Shown: piece by piece, positions 36,957 to 46,679 of the stretch
Numbering within the stretch: position 1 is the first letter of the stretch
Layout: each line of letters starts with the position of its first letter
NCBI RefSeq assembly: GCF_002835735.1
Contig: NZ_PISD01000008.1
Span: 1 to 64,000, forward strand
From: Cytobacillus horneckiae
Lineage (GTDB): Bacteria > Bacillota > Bacilli > Bacillales > Cytobacillaceae
Direction: 5' to 3'
Length of the DNA stretch: 64,000 nt
The notes under the pieces: generated by a model
Databases searched by the model: none
Told to the model about the DNA's origin: nothing
The model's input: only the letters and a program-made list of their open reading frames with translations
Position numbers and translations under genes: made by a program

Positions 36957-37157
36957 TTAAAGTTTTACAACGTTTGCAGCTTGTGGTCCGCGGTTTCCTT
37001 CAACGATTTCAAAAGAAACTTCTTGACCTTCTTCTAAAGATTTGAAGCCTTCGCCAGTGATAGCTGTGAAGTGTACGAATACATCGTCTCCACCTTCAAC
37101 TTCGATAAAACCGAAACCTTTTTCATTGTTAAACCATTTTACTTTACCGTTTTGCAT
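36957..37157 (-). CDS. cspD: Cold shock protein CspD
   Basis: A 66-residue single-stranded nucleic acid-binding OB fold: [20 protein letters not shown] (RNP1) and DVFVHFTAI (RNP2). The Gram-positive form is constitutive and cold-inducible and melts mRNA structure. It lies in the ypeQ-cspD order of B. subtilis. A strong promoter is seen 120-150 bases upstream, leaving a ~115-base 5' leader as is usual for csp genes. Confidence 0.95.
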   Translation of the reverse strand: MQNGKVKWFNNEKGFGFIEVEGGDDVFVHFTAITGEGFKSLEEGQEVSFEIVEGNRGPQAANVVKL

Positions 37158-37279
37158 ATTAACTTATCCTCCTAAACCTTTGAAGACCATTTGCCTTCAG
37201 AAAAAATTTTCATCCAACATAAACATACTGCAATATTATTATGGAATATAGGAAATATATTCTGTTAAATGATGTTTAT

Positions 37280-37308
37280 AATATACAATAACGACATCAT
37301 TCAGTCAA
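37280..37308 (-). promoter_or_regulatory. cspD promoter
   Basis: On the minus strand TTGACT (37308-37303), a 17-base spacer and TATATT (37285-37280). It predicts a ~115-base leader before the cspD ATG. Confidence 0.75.
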
Positions 37309-37414
37309 GAAATCTGAATGTTTTTTCTATAAATATTGTAAAAATTATAATAAAGAGGATTTCTAGTATCATAATTTTCTGCTTTTTTCCAAATGACTGG
37401 ATAATGAAAAGCGT

Positions 37415-37447
37415 ACATAATTATCGTTATTTTTCATAATTATATGT
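37415..37447. repeat. Inverted repeat upstream of the 95-residue gene
   Basis: ACATAATTAT is mirrored by ATAATTATATGT with a two-base insertion. It ends 23 bases before the ATG and could be a regulator site. Confidence 0.5.
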
Positions 37448-37469
37448 AAATTGAAGAAAGGGTGAGAAT

Positions 37470-37757
37470 ATGTATCGATTCTCAATCAATCATCATGAAT
37501 GGATTCTTCGATTTTCAGTCAATGTAATAATTGAAAAACAAGAGAGGCAAAGGATATGTAAAGCAATCATTCAAATGGGAAAAGAGCTTATCCATTACTC
37601 GCATGGAGATTCATTTATTATTTTAGACAATGAACAAGGCATCATCGTTTTTAATATAGAAACAATACCTTCATTTATATTAACCGTCTCCAATGTCATT
37701 CCAAAAGAGGACTGGTACTCATATGACGGATTCAATATTTCACAGCATGATGGGTAG
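37470..37757 (+). CDS. Hypothetical protein, 95 residues
   Basis: Begins at an ATG 6 bases after AAAGGGTGAG, a good ribosome site. The chain alternates polar and hydrophobic residues (WILRFSVNVIIEKQERQRIC, SFIILDNEQGIIVFNIE), suggesting a small alpha/beta fold without membrane helix. I do not recognise it. An AT-rich inverted repeat (37415-37447) lies just upstream and may be its operator. Confidence 0.6.
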   Translation: MYRFSINHHEWILRFSVNVIIEKQERQRICKAIIQMGKELIHYSHGDSFIILDNEQGIIVFNIETIPSFILTVSNVIPKEDWYSYDGFNISQHDG

Positions 37758-37907
37758 TGAATGGAATTTCCTTTATTAGGGAAATGCTGACGATTGCGTC
37801 GAGCTGCTTTGTCACTTATTTCTGCTTGTCTTTTGAATGACTCGCATCTCCATCAGGATCCGAGGGACATCTCTCTGAACTTATTTTTTACTTTCTCAAC
37901 ACTCTGC

Positions 37908-37937
37908 GAAGCTAAATATGATTAGCTTCTTTTTTTG
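37908..37937 (+). terminator. Terminator upstream of the mnt promoter
   Basis: GAAGCTAA pairs with TTAGCTTC around a seven-base loop, followed by seven T. Confidence 0.85.
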
Positions 37938-37963
37938 TTTCAAAATTTCTATATAAAATATGT

Positions 37964-38009
37964 TGACGAATTTTTTTATTAAGTATAAAATGTTGCACAA
38001 GGGAAACTT
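37964..38009 (+). promoter_or_regulatory. mntABCD promoter with MntR box
   Basis: TTGACG (37964-37969) and TAAAAT (37986-37991) are 16 bases apart. Immediately downstream GTTGCACAAGGGAAACTTT (37992-38010) resembles the B. subtilis MntR consensus TTTGCCTTAAGGAAAC. Mn-bound MntR would shut the operon off. The regulator gene lies about 11.7 kb downstream. Confidence 0.75.
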
Positions 38010-38117
38010 TTATTGCTCGGTATAAAAAACATGTCCGAAGGTAACATATATGCATCATTCAAAAAAAGGTGCATATACTCACTTTAAAGGACTATCTTTT
38101 GAGGAGATGGTAATGAA

Positions 38118-39044
38118 ATGAAAAAATGGTTTGTTCTCTTTACAATTTTGCCTTTACTTTTATTAACAGCTTGTTCTAATGAAAGCTCATCGGCAAATAA
38201 TGAAAATGAAAAACTAAAAGTAACAACAACGATCGCGCAAATCGCGGACGGAGTTAACAATATTGGCGGCGAGATGGTTGAAGTTCAAAGTTTGATGGGT
38301 CCGGGAACTGACCCCCATTTGTATAAAGCGACCCAAAGTGATATCGCTAAATTACAAGATGCAGATGTGATTTTTTATAACGGTTTAAATTTGGAAGGCA
38401 AGATGCACGATATTTTGGATAAAATGAATGATCAAAAACCAACATATGCGATTTCCGAATCCATTAAAGAAGAAGACTTGTTAGATGATGAAGATGATAA
38501 AAACGCAGTGGACCCCCACGTTTGGTTCGATATCGATTTATGGAAGCATGCTTTGGAAGAGGTTAAATCTGGACTCATTGAGGCAGATCCAGCTAACAAA
38601 GAGTACTATGAGAAAAATGCAGACGAATATTTTAAGAAGTTAGATGATCTTAAAGTTTATGCAAGTGAGCAGCTGAAAACGATTCCGGAAGATCAGCGTG
38701 TACTTGTAACCGCACATGATGCATTTGGATATTTCGGCGCAGCTTATGAGATGGAAGTGTTAGGACTACAAGGGTTAAGCACAGATGCAGAATATGGATT
38801 AGGAGATGTTCAACATCTAGTAGATACACTTGTAAACAGGGAGATTAAAGCAGTATTTGTAGAATCAAGTATTTCAGAACGATCAATCAATGCAGTGATA
38901 GAAGGAGCTCAGCAAAAGGGGCATGAAGTGGGCATTGGCGGCGAACTATACTCTGACGCAATGGGCGAAGAAGGAACAGAGGAAGGCACCTATATCGGAA
39001 TGTATAAGCATAATATAGATACGGTTACAAAAGCATTAAAGTAA
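38118..39044 (+). CDS. mntA: Manganese-binding lipoprotein MntA
   Basis: A 308-residue cluster A-I binding protein with lipobox LLTAC. Metal ligands are seen as His in GTDPHLYKATQ, His in DPHVWFDIDLW, Glu in AVFVESSISER and Asp in ELYSDAMG. It captures Mn2+ (possibly Zn2+) at the membrane surface for MntBCD. The His-rich loop typical of zinc-specific proteins is absent, supporting manganese, and an MntR box precedes it. A long hairpin separates it from mntB. Confidence 0.9.
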   Translation: MKKWFVLFTILPLLLLTACSNESSSANNENEKLKVTTTIAQIADGVNNIGGEMVEVQSLMGPGTDPHLYKATQSDIAKLQDADVIFYNGLNLEGKMHDILDKMNDQKPTYAISESIKEEDLLDDEDDKNAVDPHVWFDIDLWKHALEEVKSGLIEADPANKEYYEKNADEYFKKLDDLKVYASEQLKTIPEDQRVLVTAHDAFGYFGAAYEMEVLGLQGLSTDAEYGLGDVQHLVDTLVNREIKAVFVESSISERSINAVIEGAQQKGHEVGIGGELYSDAMGEEGTEEGTYIGMYKHNIDTVTKALK

Positions 39045-39050
39045 CAAAGT

Positions 39051-39096
39051 GAGGTGGCTCTAGCATCGGTTTATAACCAAGATGCTTAGTCACCTC
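39051..39096 (+). promoter_or_regulatory. Hairpin between mntA and mntB
   Basis: GAGGTGGCTCTAGCATC pairs with GATGCTTAGTCACCTC around a 13-base loop. No T-run follows. It may stabilise mntA mRNA so that the binding protein is made in excess, or act as a partial terminator. Confidence 0.7.
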
Positions 39097-39118
39097 GATA
39101 TTAGTTTTAGGAGTGGTT

Positions 39119-39871
39119 ATGTTGAATCCAGTAGATGTGAAAAACTTAACAGTCGCTTATCAAAAAAAGGCGGTGCTGAAAAATGTCACCTTTACAGTAC
39201 CTGAAGGGAAGTTAATCGGAATCATAGGACCAAACGGTGCCGGCAAATCGACCTTGATTAAAGCTGTTCTCGGTCTCATTCCAAAGGCATCCGGTGAAGT
39301 GAAAATATACAATAAAAAGTATCGGGCAAAGGATAGAATTGTTGGATATGTTCCACAAAGAGGTTCAGTAGATTGGGATTTTCCTACAAGTGCCTTAGAT
39401 GTTGTGCTTATGGGAAGATATGGGCATGTTGGATGGTTTAAGCGACCAAGTAAACAAGATAACCAGATTGCAAGAGAGTGTTTGGAGAAAGTTGGCATGG
39501 AGGGGTATGCTGACCGCCAAATAAGCCAATTATCCGGAGGCCAGCAGCAACGTGTTTTCCTTGCAAGAGCTTTAGCGCAGGATGCTAAAGTGTATTTCAT
39601 GGATGAACCTTTTGTTGGTGTGGATGCAGCAACAGAGAGAGCGATAATTGATCTTCTTAATGAGCTGAAAAGCCAAGGGAAAACAGTCCTTGTCGTCCAT
39701 CATGATTTACAAACAGTTAAAGATTATTTTGATGATTGCCTATTATTAAATGTTGAGACCATCGCCTCAGGTCCAACTGAACAAGTATTTACTATGGAAA
39801 ATTTGCATCAAACATACGGTGGGAAACTTGCCTTCTTAGAGCAAGGTAAAATGATGGTTGAACAAAAATGA
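39119..39871 (+). CDS. mntB: Manganese ABC transporter, ATP-binding protein MntB
   Basis: A 250-residue ATPase: Walker A GPNGAGKST, Q-loop VPQRGSVDW (the usual marker of the Mn/Zn family), signature LSGGQQQRVFLARAL and Walker B VYFMDEP. The ATG at 39119 is 5 bases after AGGAG; the GTG at 39113 overlaps that site. It pairs with membrane proteins MntC and MntD. Confidence 0.92.
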   Translation: MLNPVDVKNLTVAYQKKAVLKNVTFTVPEGKLIGIIGPNGAGKSTLIKAVLGLIPKASGEVKIYNKKYRAKDRIVGYVPQRGSVDWDFPTSALDVVLMGRYGHVGWFKRPSKQDNQIARECLEKVGMEGYADRQISQLSGGQQQRVFLARALAQDAKVYFMDEPFVGVDAATERAIIDLLNELKSQGKTVLVVHHDLQTVKDYFDDCLLLNVETIASGPTEQVFTMENLHQTYGGKLAFLEQGKMMVEQK

Positions 39872-39881
39872 GGTGATTGAA

Positions 39882-40799
39882 ATGAATAGCATTATGCTGA
39901 TGCTTAGTGATGCAAATACGCAATGGGTTTTGGTCGGGACCCTTTTATTAGGGCTAGCTAGCGGTGTTTTGGGCAGCTTTGCCCTATTAAGAAAACAAAG
40001 CTTGATTGGCGATGCTGTTGCCCATGCGGCTTTACCTGGAATATGCATTGCGTTTTTATTAACAGGTGAGAGGTCATTGATTGTTCTCCTAATTGGCGCA
40101 ACGATTACAGGGCTACTGTCAGCCTACTGTATTCAATACATCGTATCTTCGACAATCATAAAGGAAGATACAGCAATCTGTTTGATTTTATCTGTTTTCT
40201 TTGGGTTTGGTATTGTACTATTAACAAAAGTACAGCAGCTACCTTCAGGAAATAAAAGCGGTTTGGATGCATTTATTTTTGGGCAGGCTGCCTCAATTGT
40301 CGGCAGTGATGTCAAAGTAATGGCTGGTGCTGCAGCCATATTAGTGTTCATCACCGCGATATTATTTAAAGAATTTAAAGTGATCACATTTGATCCAGAA
40401 TTCGCAAAGGGCCTCGGATTGCCTATTGGATTTTTAAACTTTTTGTTTATATCATTGCTTGTAGGTGTCGTTGTAGTTGGCATCCAGGCAGTTGGCGTCA
40501 TCTTGATGGCTGCACTTCTAATTACACCAGCCATTGCAGCACGTTATTGGACAAATTCGCTCAGCAAAATGATAGTGATTTCGGGAATGTTTGGAGCGTT
40601 TTCAGGTGTCGTCGGGACGATGATAAGCGCACTAGGGCAAGGATTGCCGACAGGTCCATTTATTGTTGTAACAGCAACCGCTATTTTCGTAATTTCTATG
40701 CTATTTGCACCGGAAAGAGGAATCATTGCGAAGAAAATCAAGCAGAAAATTTATTATAAACAATTAAATGAAGCTGGAACAAAGGGGAGGGTGTCATGA
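39882..40799 (+). CDS. mntC: Manganese ABC transporter, permease MntC
   Basis: A 305-residue ABC-3 family membrane protein with about eight to nine helices; markers are SLIGDAVAHAALPGICIAFLL and LITPAIAARYWT. The ATG at 39882 follows GAGGTGAT and lies 10 bases after the mntB stop. It overlaps mntD by four bases. It forms the transmembrane channel with MntD. Confidence 0.9.
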   Translation: MNSIMLMLSDANTQWVLVGTLLLGLASGVLGSFALLRKQSLIGDAVAHAALPGICIAFLLTGERSLIVLLIGATITGLLSAYCIQYIVSSTIIKEDTAICLILSVFFGFGIVLLTKVQQLPSGNKSGLDAFIFGQAASIVGSDVKVMAGAAAILVFITAILFKEFKVITFDPEFAKGLGLPIGFLNFLFISLLVGVVVVGIQAVGVILMAALLITPAIAARYWTNSLSKMIVISGMFGAFSGVVGTMISALGQGLPTGPFIVVTATAIFVISMLFAPERGIIAKKIKQKIYYKQLNEAGTKGRVS

Positions 40800-41683
40800 G
40801 TTATGAAGCGTGGATTCTAATCATCGGTTCAATGGCTGGAATTACTTGTGGAGTGGTAGGCTGCTTTTTAATTTTAAGAAAGCTTTCTATGCTTGCCGAT
40901 GCGATTAGCCATACTGTACTCCTAGGAATTGTTCTTGCCTTTCTTATAAGCCAAAGCATGAACGGCCTGTATATGTTAATCGGTGCCGCAGCAGTGGGGT
41001 TGTTAACAGCAGTTTTCGTACAATTGCTTCATAGCTCCGGAATACAGGAAGATGCCTCCATTGGTGTTGTGTTTACTTTCTTATTTGCAATAGGTGTTAT
41101 TTTAATAACCATATTTGCTGATAATGTTCACCTTGATGTGGACCATGCTTTAATGGGCGAAATTGCCTTTGTCCCATTTGATCTTGTGCAAATAGGATTC
41201 CTACCGCCATTACCGAAAGCATTTCTCATGCTCGCATCAGTATTGATCATTAATTTAGTCATCATCGTTCTTTTTTATAAGGAATTCAAGATTACTTCTT
41301 TTGATCCGCAAATGGCTGCTGCAATCGGTATTCCGGTGTTATTGATCCACTATTTATTAATGGGGATGGTATCCATTACGACAGTAGCCTCATTTGACAG
41401 TGTTGGCGCAATCCTTGTTGTTGCTATGCTGATTGCACCTGGGGCATCAGCGTATCTATTGACAAATAAATTAAGTGTCATGCTGTTATTAAGCGCTGTA
41501 TTCGGTGTTATAGCTGCCGTGGTAGGCTATTATGCTGCATCATATATTGATGCATCTATCTCAGGTTGTATGGCAATGATGAATGGAATCATATTTTTGC
41601 TTGTATTTCTATTCTCGCCATCTAAAGGCATTCTTTCTAAGAGGCTCCCGCAGAAAAAACTGCATGAACAGATTGGAAAATAA
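40796..41683 (+). CDS. mntD: Manganese ABC transporter, permease MntD
   Basis: A 295-residue ABC-3 permease with MLADAISHTVLLGIVLAFL, KITSFDPQMAAAIGIP and VVAMLIAPGASAYLLT. It starts in an ATGA overlap with mntC, so the proteins are probably made in equal amounts. It is the last gene of the operon and is followed by a strong terminator. Confidence 0.9.
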   Translation: MSYEAWILIIGSMAGITCGVVGCFLILRKLSMLADAISHTVLLGIVLAFLISQSMNGLYMLIGAAAVGLLTAVFVQLLHSSGIQEDASIGVVFTFLFAIGVILITIFADNVHLDVDHALMGEIAFVPFDLVQIGFLPPLPKAFLMLASVLIINLVIIVLFYKEFKITSFDPQMAAAIGIPVLLIHYLLMGMVSITTVASFDSVGAILVVAMLIAPGASAYLLTNKLSVMLLLSAVFGVIAAVVGYYAASYIDASISGCMAMMNGIIFLLVFLFSPSKGILSKRLPQKKLHEQIGK

Positions 41684-41687
41684 GATC

Positions 41688-41728
41688 AAAGAACTTTGCC
41701 AGCTAAACTTGGCGAAGTTCTTTTTTTA
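41688..41728 (+). terminator. mntABCD terminator
   Basis: AAGAACTTTGCCA pairs with TGGCGAAGTTCTT around GCTAAACT, followed by TTTTT. Confidence 0.9.
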
Positions 41729-41954
41729 TCCCAATAATATAAGCATGATTATAAGTTTTTATTTATATAAATAAAAAAAATTCATTTAAAGCTATTGTTT
41801 TTATAAAAAAAACTATATAATTAATATTTATAATTAATAGATTTTTATAATAACTAAAAGATTTCTCTTGATTGTAAATGAAATACGTTATTTAACAGTT
41901 ATAGGAATATAAGAAATTAATTTTATCATTATAGTTTTGTATGGAGGTAAATGA

Positions 41955-42680
41955 ATGGAATATACACTGCAGCCGTTAGGTGATCAAGCTGTCATTATTG
42001 AGCTTGGCGATGAAATCTCAAATGACATTCAAAAAAAAATTCATTTAGTGACAGCTTATTTAGATGCTGAAGCACCCTCTTGGATAATAGAATATATCCC
42101 TGCTTTTACGACAATTACAATTTTTTATGAACCTGTGATGCTAGCAAGACTTTGCAATCATCAAGTCTTGCCATATGAATATGCTTGCAAATTAATTGAT
42201 GACTTGCTTAAGACAATAACGGGCAATAAAGCAGCTGAACCACGTGTGATCAAAATTCCTGTTTGCTACGGTGGAGAATTCGGTCCTGATCTAGAAACAG
42301 TAGCAAAGATAAATGGACTGACAACAGATGAAGTAATCCATATTCATGCAGGTGGGGATTATTCTGTTTTTATGATAGGGTTTGCGCCTGGTTTTCCTTT
42401 TATCGGGGGAATGTCAGAAAGCATTGCTGCGCCGCGAAGGGATACACCGCGATTAAAAATTCCGGCTAGAACGGTTGGTATTGCAGGTATGCAAACGGGT
42501 GTATATCCAATTGAAACGCCAGGTGGATGGCAGCTCATTGGCCGTACGCCGATTGAGCTTTTCCGGCCTGACGATGAAATACCAAGTCTATTGCATGCCG
42601 GAGATAAAGTACAATTTTTCCCTATTAGTCTTGAAGAATATAAAGAATGGGAGAATGATAACAATGATAACCATCATTAA
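41955..42680 (+). CDS. pxpB: 5-oxoprolinase subunit PxpB (KipI family)
   Basis: A 241-residue carboxyltransferase-1-type subunit, with QPLGDQAVIIELGDEI, GGEFGPDLETVA and FMIGFAPGFPFIGGMSE, PGGWQLIGRTP. With PxpC and PxpA it opens 5-oxoproline (pyroglutamate) to glutamate using ATP. In B. subtilis the orthologue KipI also binds the KinA kinase, so a sporulation effect is possible. It overlaps pxpC by 17 bases and heads a five-gene cluster. Confidence 0.9.
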   Translation: MEYTLQPLGDQAVIIELGDEISNDIQKKIHLVTAYLDAEAPSWIIEYIPAFTTITIFYEPVMLARLCNHQVLPYEYACKLIDDLLKTITGNKAAEPRVIKIPVCYGGEFGPDLETVAKINGLTTDEVIHIHAGGDYSVFMIGFAPGFPFIGGMSESIAAPRRDTPRLKIPARTVGIAGMQTGVYPIETPGGWQLIGRTPIELFRPDDEIPSLLHAGDKVQFFPISLEEYKEWENDNNDNHH

Positions 42681-43662
42681 ACCCGGCCTTCTAACGAGCA
42701 TTCAAGATTTGGGCAGGTACGGATTTCAAAAATATGGTGTGATTGCAAGCGGGGTTATGGATCAAATCGCTCATCGAGTGGCTAATCTTCTAGTCGGCAA
42801 TAAGGAAAGCGAATCAACAATCGAAATGACTTTAATAGGACCGACTATACAATTTCATGAAAATACATTAATCGCAATTACCGGGGGAGATCTTTCGCCG
42901 GCTATTAATGGCAAGGCGATAGGGACGTGGAAACCAATCTTTGTAAAAAAAGGCAGTGTACTCTCATTTGGCAAGTGCCAAGCAGGCTGTCGTGCTTATC
43001 TTGCAGCAGCAGGTGGATTTTCGGTGCCATTTATCATGGGGAGCAAGTCAACCTATTTACGAGCGAAAATCGGCGGAAATGAGGGACGGGCATTAAAGAA
43101 ACATGATGCTATTCATATAGGAAATCCAAGTAGCATAGCCGTAAAGATGATCCATTTCTATCAGCCTCAATTATCCTCCGATTTCGTTTCAGGGAGATGG
43201 GCGGTAGATGCTAGCCTCATTCCTATATATCAAAAAAGAAAGTCTATAAGAGTGTTAAAGGGTAGGCATTACCATTTGTTTACGAAACAGAGCCAACAAA
43301 AATTGTATGAAGAAGGCTTTGAAGTTTCATCGCAATCTGACCGCATGGGCTATCGGCTAACAGGGCCAGCCCTTGCTTTGGAAAAACCTGAGGAAATGAT
43401 TTCTGAAGCAGTCGCATTTGGCACCATTCAAGTTCCGCCCGGAGGAGACCCCATTATATTGCTCGCTGATAGACAAACGACCGGTGGGTATCCAAAGATT
43501 GCTCAAATTGCATCAGTTGATTTACCTTTTCTTGCACAGGCAAAGCCGGGAGATACACTTCATTTTACAGAAATCACTCATGATGAAGCTCAGCGTTTAA
43601 TTCTTGAAAAAGAGAAGGTGCTTCAGGAGCTGAAAGTTGGAATCAAACATAAATTTGCATAG
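42664..43662 (+). CDS. pxpC: 5-oxoprolinase subunit PxpC
   Basis: A 332-residue biotin-dependent carboxyltransferase-like subunit: KPGLLTSIQDLGRYGFQKYGV at the N-terminus, FEVSSQSDRMGYRLTGP and VPPGGDPIILLADRQTTGGYPKI toward the C-terminus. It contains the GGDPIIL stretch shared with allophanate hydrolase subunit 2. The ATG at 42664 lies 10 bases after GGGAG inside the end of pxpB; further upstream starts would add unrelated residues. Confidence 0.9.
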   Translation: MITIIKPGLLTSIQDLGRYGFQKYGVIASGVMDQIAHRVANLLVGNKESESTIEMTLIGPTIQFHENTLIAITGGDLSPAINGKAIGTWKPIFVKKGSVLSFGKCQAGCRAYLAAAGGFSVPFIMGSKSTYLRAKIGGNEGRALKKHDAIHIGNPSSIAVKMIHFYQPQLSSDFVSGRWAVDASLIPIYQKRKSIRVLKGRHYHLFTKQSQQKLYEEGFEVSSQSDRMGYRLTGPALALEKPEEMISEAVAFGTIQVPPGGDPIILLADRQTTGGYPKIAQIASVDLPFLAQAKPGDTLHFTEITHDEAQRLILEKEKVLQELKVGIKHKFA

Positions 43663-43674
43663 GAGGAGTTAGAG

Positions 43675-44442
43675 ATGGCGATCATTGATTTGAATTGTGA
43701 TATGGGAGAGAGCTTTGGCGCTTATAAGATGGGGCGTGATGAGGAGATTCTAGATTATGTGACAAGCGCAAATATTGCCTGCGGGTTCCATGCAGGCGAC
43801 CCCGCAACGATGAGGAAAACAGTGCGCCTCGCTTTAGATAAAAATGTAGCGATTGGCGCACACCCTGGTTTCCAGGACTTAGTAGGCTTTGGAAGAAGAG
43901 AAATGAAAGTAACTCCGATGGAGGCATATGACTTAGTAGTCTATCAAATTGGTGCGCTATCGGCTTTTGTGAAATCTGAAGGAGGCAAGCTCCAGCATGT
44001 GAAACCGCATGGTGCACTCTTTAATATGGCTGCAAAAGATGCACCTCTTTCTGAAGCAATTGCTGAGGCTGTCTATAAAGTGGATCCGGAACTTATTCTC
44101 TTTGGACTGGCAGGTGGAGAATTAGTAAAAGCAGGAGAGAAGATTGGCATACGTTCAGCCAGTGAAGTTTTTTCTGACCGTACTTATCAGGCGGATGGCA
44201 CATTAACCTCTAGACGTGAAGAGAACGCGCTTATAAAGAATCACGAAACAGCGGTCAATCAAGTCATTCGAATGGTGAAAGAGGGACAAGTATTATCACT
44301 TCAAGGAGTAGATGTTTCCATCAAGGCAGATACCGTATGCATTCACGGCGACGGTGCAAACGCGCTGGAATTTGCTAAATATATTTTAACAGCATTGCAG
44401 AGAGCAAATATTAAGGTCGCTAAAATCGGTGACTTTCTATAA
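43675..44442 (+). CDS. pxpA: 5-oxoprolinase subunit PxpA (LamB/YcsF family)
   Basis: A 255-residue protein starting [20 protein letters not shown], with [24 protein letters not shown] and [11 protein letters not shown], which supply the metal-binding and active-site residues of the LamB/YcsF fold. Known to act with PxpB and PxpC as 5-oxoprolinase. It starts 12 bases after pxpC with GGAGG as ribosome site. Confidence 0.92.
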   Translation: MAIIDLNCDMGESFGAYKMGRDEEILDYVTSANIACGFHAGDPATMRKTVRLALDKNVAIGAHPGFQDLVGFGRREMKVTPMEAYDLVVYQIGALSAFVKSEGGKLQHVKPHGALFNMAAKDAPLSEAIAEAVYKVDPELILFGLAGGELVKAGEKIGIRSASEVFSDRTYQADGTLTSRREENALIKNHETAVNQVIRMVKEGQVLSLQGVDVSIKADTVCIHGDGANALEFAKYILTALQRANIKVAKIGDFL

Positions 44443-44468
44443 AACAACCATAAAATCAGGGGGCATTT

Positions 44469-45659
44469 ATGAAAACTCAATCAACTAGAAGCATTATTTT
44501 AGGTGCCGCGTTCTTGATGGCAACGTCCGCCATTGGACCGGGATTTCTAACACAGACAACTGTATTCACTGACAAGCTTTTAGCGAGCTTTGGCTTTGTT
44601 ATTTTAATATCCATTATTATTGATATTGGTGCCCAAACAAATATTTGGCGAATTCTTGCGGTTTCAGAGAAAAAAGCACAAGACATAGCAAATGAAGTTC
44701 TCCCTGGTCTAGGCTATTTTTTGGCAGCTCTCATCGTAATGGGAGGCCTGGCCTTTAATATCGGAAATATTGCCGGAGCTGGATTAGGAACAAATGTATT
44801 ATTTGGTGTATCTCCCGAGCTTGGGGCTCTATTGAGTGGTATTGTTGCAATATGTATCTTTTTAGTGCGAGAAGCAGGTAAAGTAATGGACCGTTTCGCA
44901 CAAGTAATGGGCTTTGTCATGATCGCTTTAATGGTGTATGTCATGTTTACTGCTCAGCCTCCTTATGGTGAAGCAGTCGTTAAATCATTTGTTCCGGATA
45001 CTATTGATCTTTTAGCCATAGTTACTTTAGTTGGCGGAACTGTCGGCGGTTATATTACTTTTGCTGGTGGTCACCGATTATTAGATGCTGGAATTAAAGG
45101 AAAATCAGCGCTTCCGCAAGTTACGAAAAGTTCAGTGAGTGCAATTGGTATTGCATCCATCATGAGGATATTCTTATTCCTTGCTGCATTAGGAATTGTT
45201 TCCCAAGGGCTGGCACTTAACCCTGATAACCCAGCTGCATCAGTTTTCCAACATGCTGCTGGCAATGTTGGCTATAAAATTTTTGGTGTGATTATGTGGG
45301 CTGCAGCCGTAACATCTGTAGTAGGAGCAGCTTATACGTCCGTTTCGTTTATTCGTACCTTTAGTTCGTTTATTGATAAAAATGCAAAATGGTTTATTGT
45401 TGGTTTCATTGCAGTATCAACAATTATATTTGTATCTATCGGCCAGCCGGTTAAGATTCTAGTGTTGGTTGGATCAGTAAATGGTTTAATCTTGCCAGTC
45501 GCACTTGGTGTTATGCTTGTGGCTGCACATAAAGTGAAAATTGTCGGTGACTATAAGCACCCTGTTTGGATGACGATTTTCGGAATCATAATCGTCATTG
45601 CAATGGCCATAATGGGAGGATATACATTATTTAATGGCATTCCGCAATTATTCGAATAG
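44469..45659 (+). CDS. ycsG: NRAMP-superfamily transporter (YcsG-like)
   Basis: A 396-residue membrane protein with about eleven helices. It shows [19 protein letters not shown], a relative of the NRAMP DPGN motif but with GPGF in place of DPGN, so classical Mn2+ coordination by that Asp is absent. It occurs between pxpA and ycsI as in B. subtilis ycsG. Its place in the 5-oxoproline cluster suggests import of an organic substrate or of a cofactor metal; the substrate is unknown. Confidence 0.82.
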   Translation: MKTQSTRSIILGAAFLMATSAIGPGFLTQTTVFTDKLLASFGFVILISIIIDIGAQTNIWRILAVSEKKAQDIANEVLPGLGYFLAALIVMGGLAFNIGNIAGAGLGTNVLFGVSPELGALLSGIVAICIFLVREAGKVMDRFAQVMGFVMIALMVYVMFTAQPPYGEAVVKSFVPDTIDLLAIVTLVGGTVGGYITFAGGHRLLDAGIKGKSALPQVTKSSVSAIGIASIMRIFLFLAALGIVSQGLALNPDNPAASVFQHAAGNVGYKIFGVIMWAAAVTSVVGAAYTSVSFIRTFSSFIDKNAKWFIVGFIAVSTIIFVSIGQPVKILVLVGSVNGLILPVALGVMLVAAHKVKIVGDYKHPVWMTIFGIIIVIAMAIMGGYTLFNGIPQLFE

Positions 45660-45675
45660 ATTGGAGGAAATAACA

Positions 45676-46467
45676 ATGTCTGCTCCCGCATTATATAGCC
45701 CTGACTTAGCGAGGGATATGATTCGCAAAGGAGAATGGCTAAAGCCCACTTCAGGCGTTTCAAATGGATTTATCCAAGCGAATCTAGCAGTTATTCCTAA
45801 AGAGCTAGCTTTTGATTTTTTGCTATTTTGTCAGCGTAACCCAAAGCCTTGTCCAATTATTGACGTTACAGAGCCTGGTTCAGGCATACCTGAACTGGCT
45901 GCTCCTACAGGAAATATAAAAACCGATATTCCTAAATATAGAATCTACAGGCATGGTGAATTTGTTGAAGAAAAAACAGATGTAACGGATGTGTGGGATG
46001 ACAATATGGTCGGATTTTTAATCGGCTGCAGCTTTACGTTTGAGGATGCTCTACTAACTAACGGTGTGCCAATCAGACATATTGAAGAAAATTGCAATGT
46101 GCCAATGTATCAAACAAATATCCCTTGTGTAAAAGCGGGGGCATTTGAAGGTCCTATGGTAGTCAGCATGAGACCTATGTCTGAAAAGGATGCAATCAGG
46201 GCCGTTCAAGTAACGAGCCGCTTCCCATCTGTCCATGGTGCGCCGATTCATATCGGCAATCCAAGAGCAATTGGAATTAAAAACATCCATCAACCTGAAT
46301 TTGGAGACCCAGTAACGATAAAAGACGGCGAAGTACCTGTTTTTTGGGCGTGTGGTGTGACACCACAAGCAGTTGCCATGAACGTAAAGCCGGAAATAAT
46401 GATCACCCATGCTCCGGGTCATATGTTTATAACTGATTTGAAAAACGAACACTTTGCAATCATCTAA
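45676..46467 (+). CDS. ycsI: YcsI-family putative hydro-lyase (DUF1445)
   Basis: A 263-residue protein: [59 protein letters not shown] and [12 protein letters not shown], marking the DUF1445 (D-glutamate cyclase-like) family. The related mammalian DGLUCY converts D-glutamate to 5-oxo-D-proline, so a link to 5-oxoproline is plausible here. The ATG at 45676 follows GGAGGAAATAAC; an in-frame ATG 14 codons earlier lies in the preceding gene. Confidence 0.85.
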   Translation: MSAPALYSPDLARDMIRKGEWLKPTSGVSNGFIQANLAVIPKELAFDFLLFCQRNPKPCPIIDVTEPGSGIPELAAPTGNIKTDIPKYRIYRHGEFVEEKTDVTDVWDDNMVGFLIGCSFTFEDALLTNGVPIRHIEENCNVPMYQTNIPCVKAGAFEGPMVVSMRPMSEKDAIRAVQVTSRFPSVHGAPIHIGNPRAIGIKNIHQPEFGDPVTIKDGEVPVFWACGVTPQAVAMNVKPEIMITHAPGHMFITDLKNEHFAII

Positions 46468-46593
46468 TCACAGCTGGTTAAGCTCAGCTATAGAGAATCG
46501 GATTTTCAGACGCATACCTTTCGCTTCCTGAGCGATGGGAGCGTTAAGCCGCTTCGTCGCTGCGAGCTGAAGATATATTATTTATGCAACAGT

Positions 46594-46632
46594 AGACTGA
46601 GTTTGGTATTTTACCAGACTCAGTCCTTTTAA
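46594..46632 (+). terminator. Terminator after the pxp cluster
   Basis: GACTGAGT pairs with ACTCAGTC, with GGT/ACC extending the stem, followed by CTTTTAATTTT. Confidence 0.7.
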
Positions 46633-46679
46633 TTTTAGCTTAATCCTTTTATTGATATAGGGAAACCAAAATTTGGTGT

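Larger units (their letters stand above)
37758..38117. other. Intergenic region before mntA
   Basis: Contains, in order, a terminator (37908), a promoter with an MntR box (37964-38009) and a weak hairpin ATATGCATC/GGTGCATAT (38047-38076) in the mnt leader. Confidence 0.6.
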
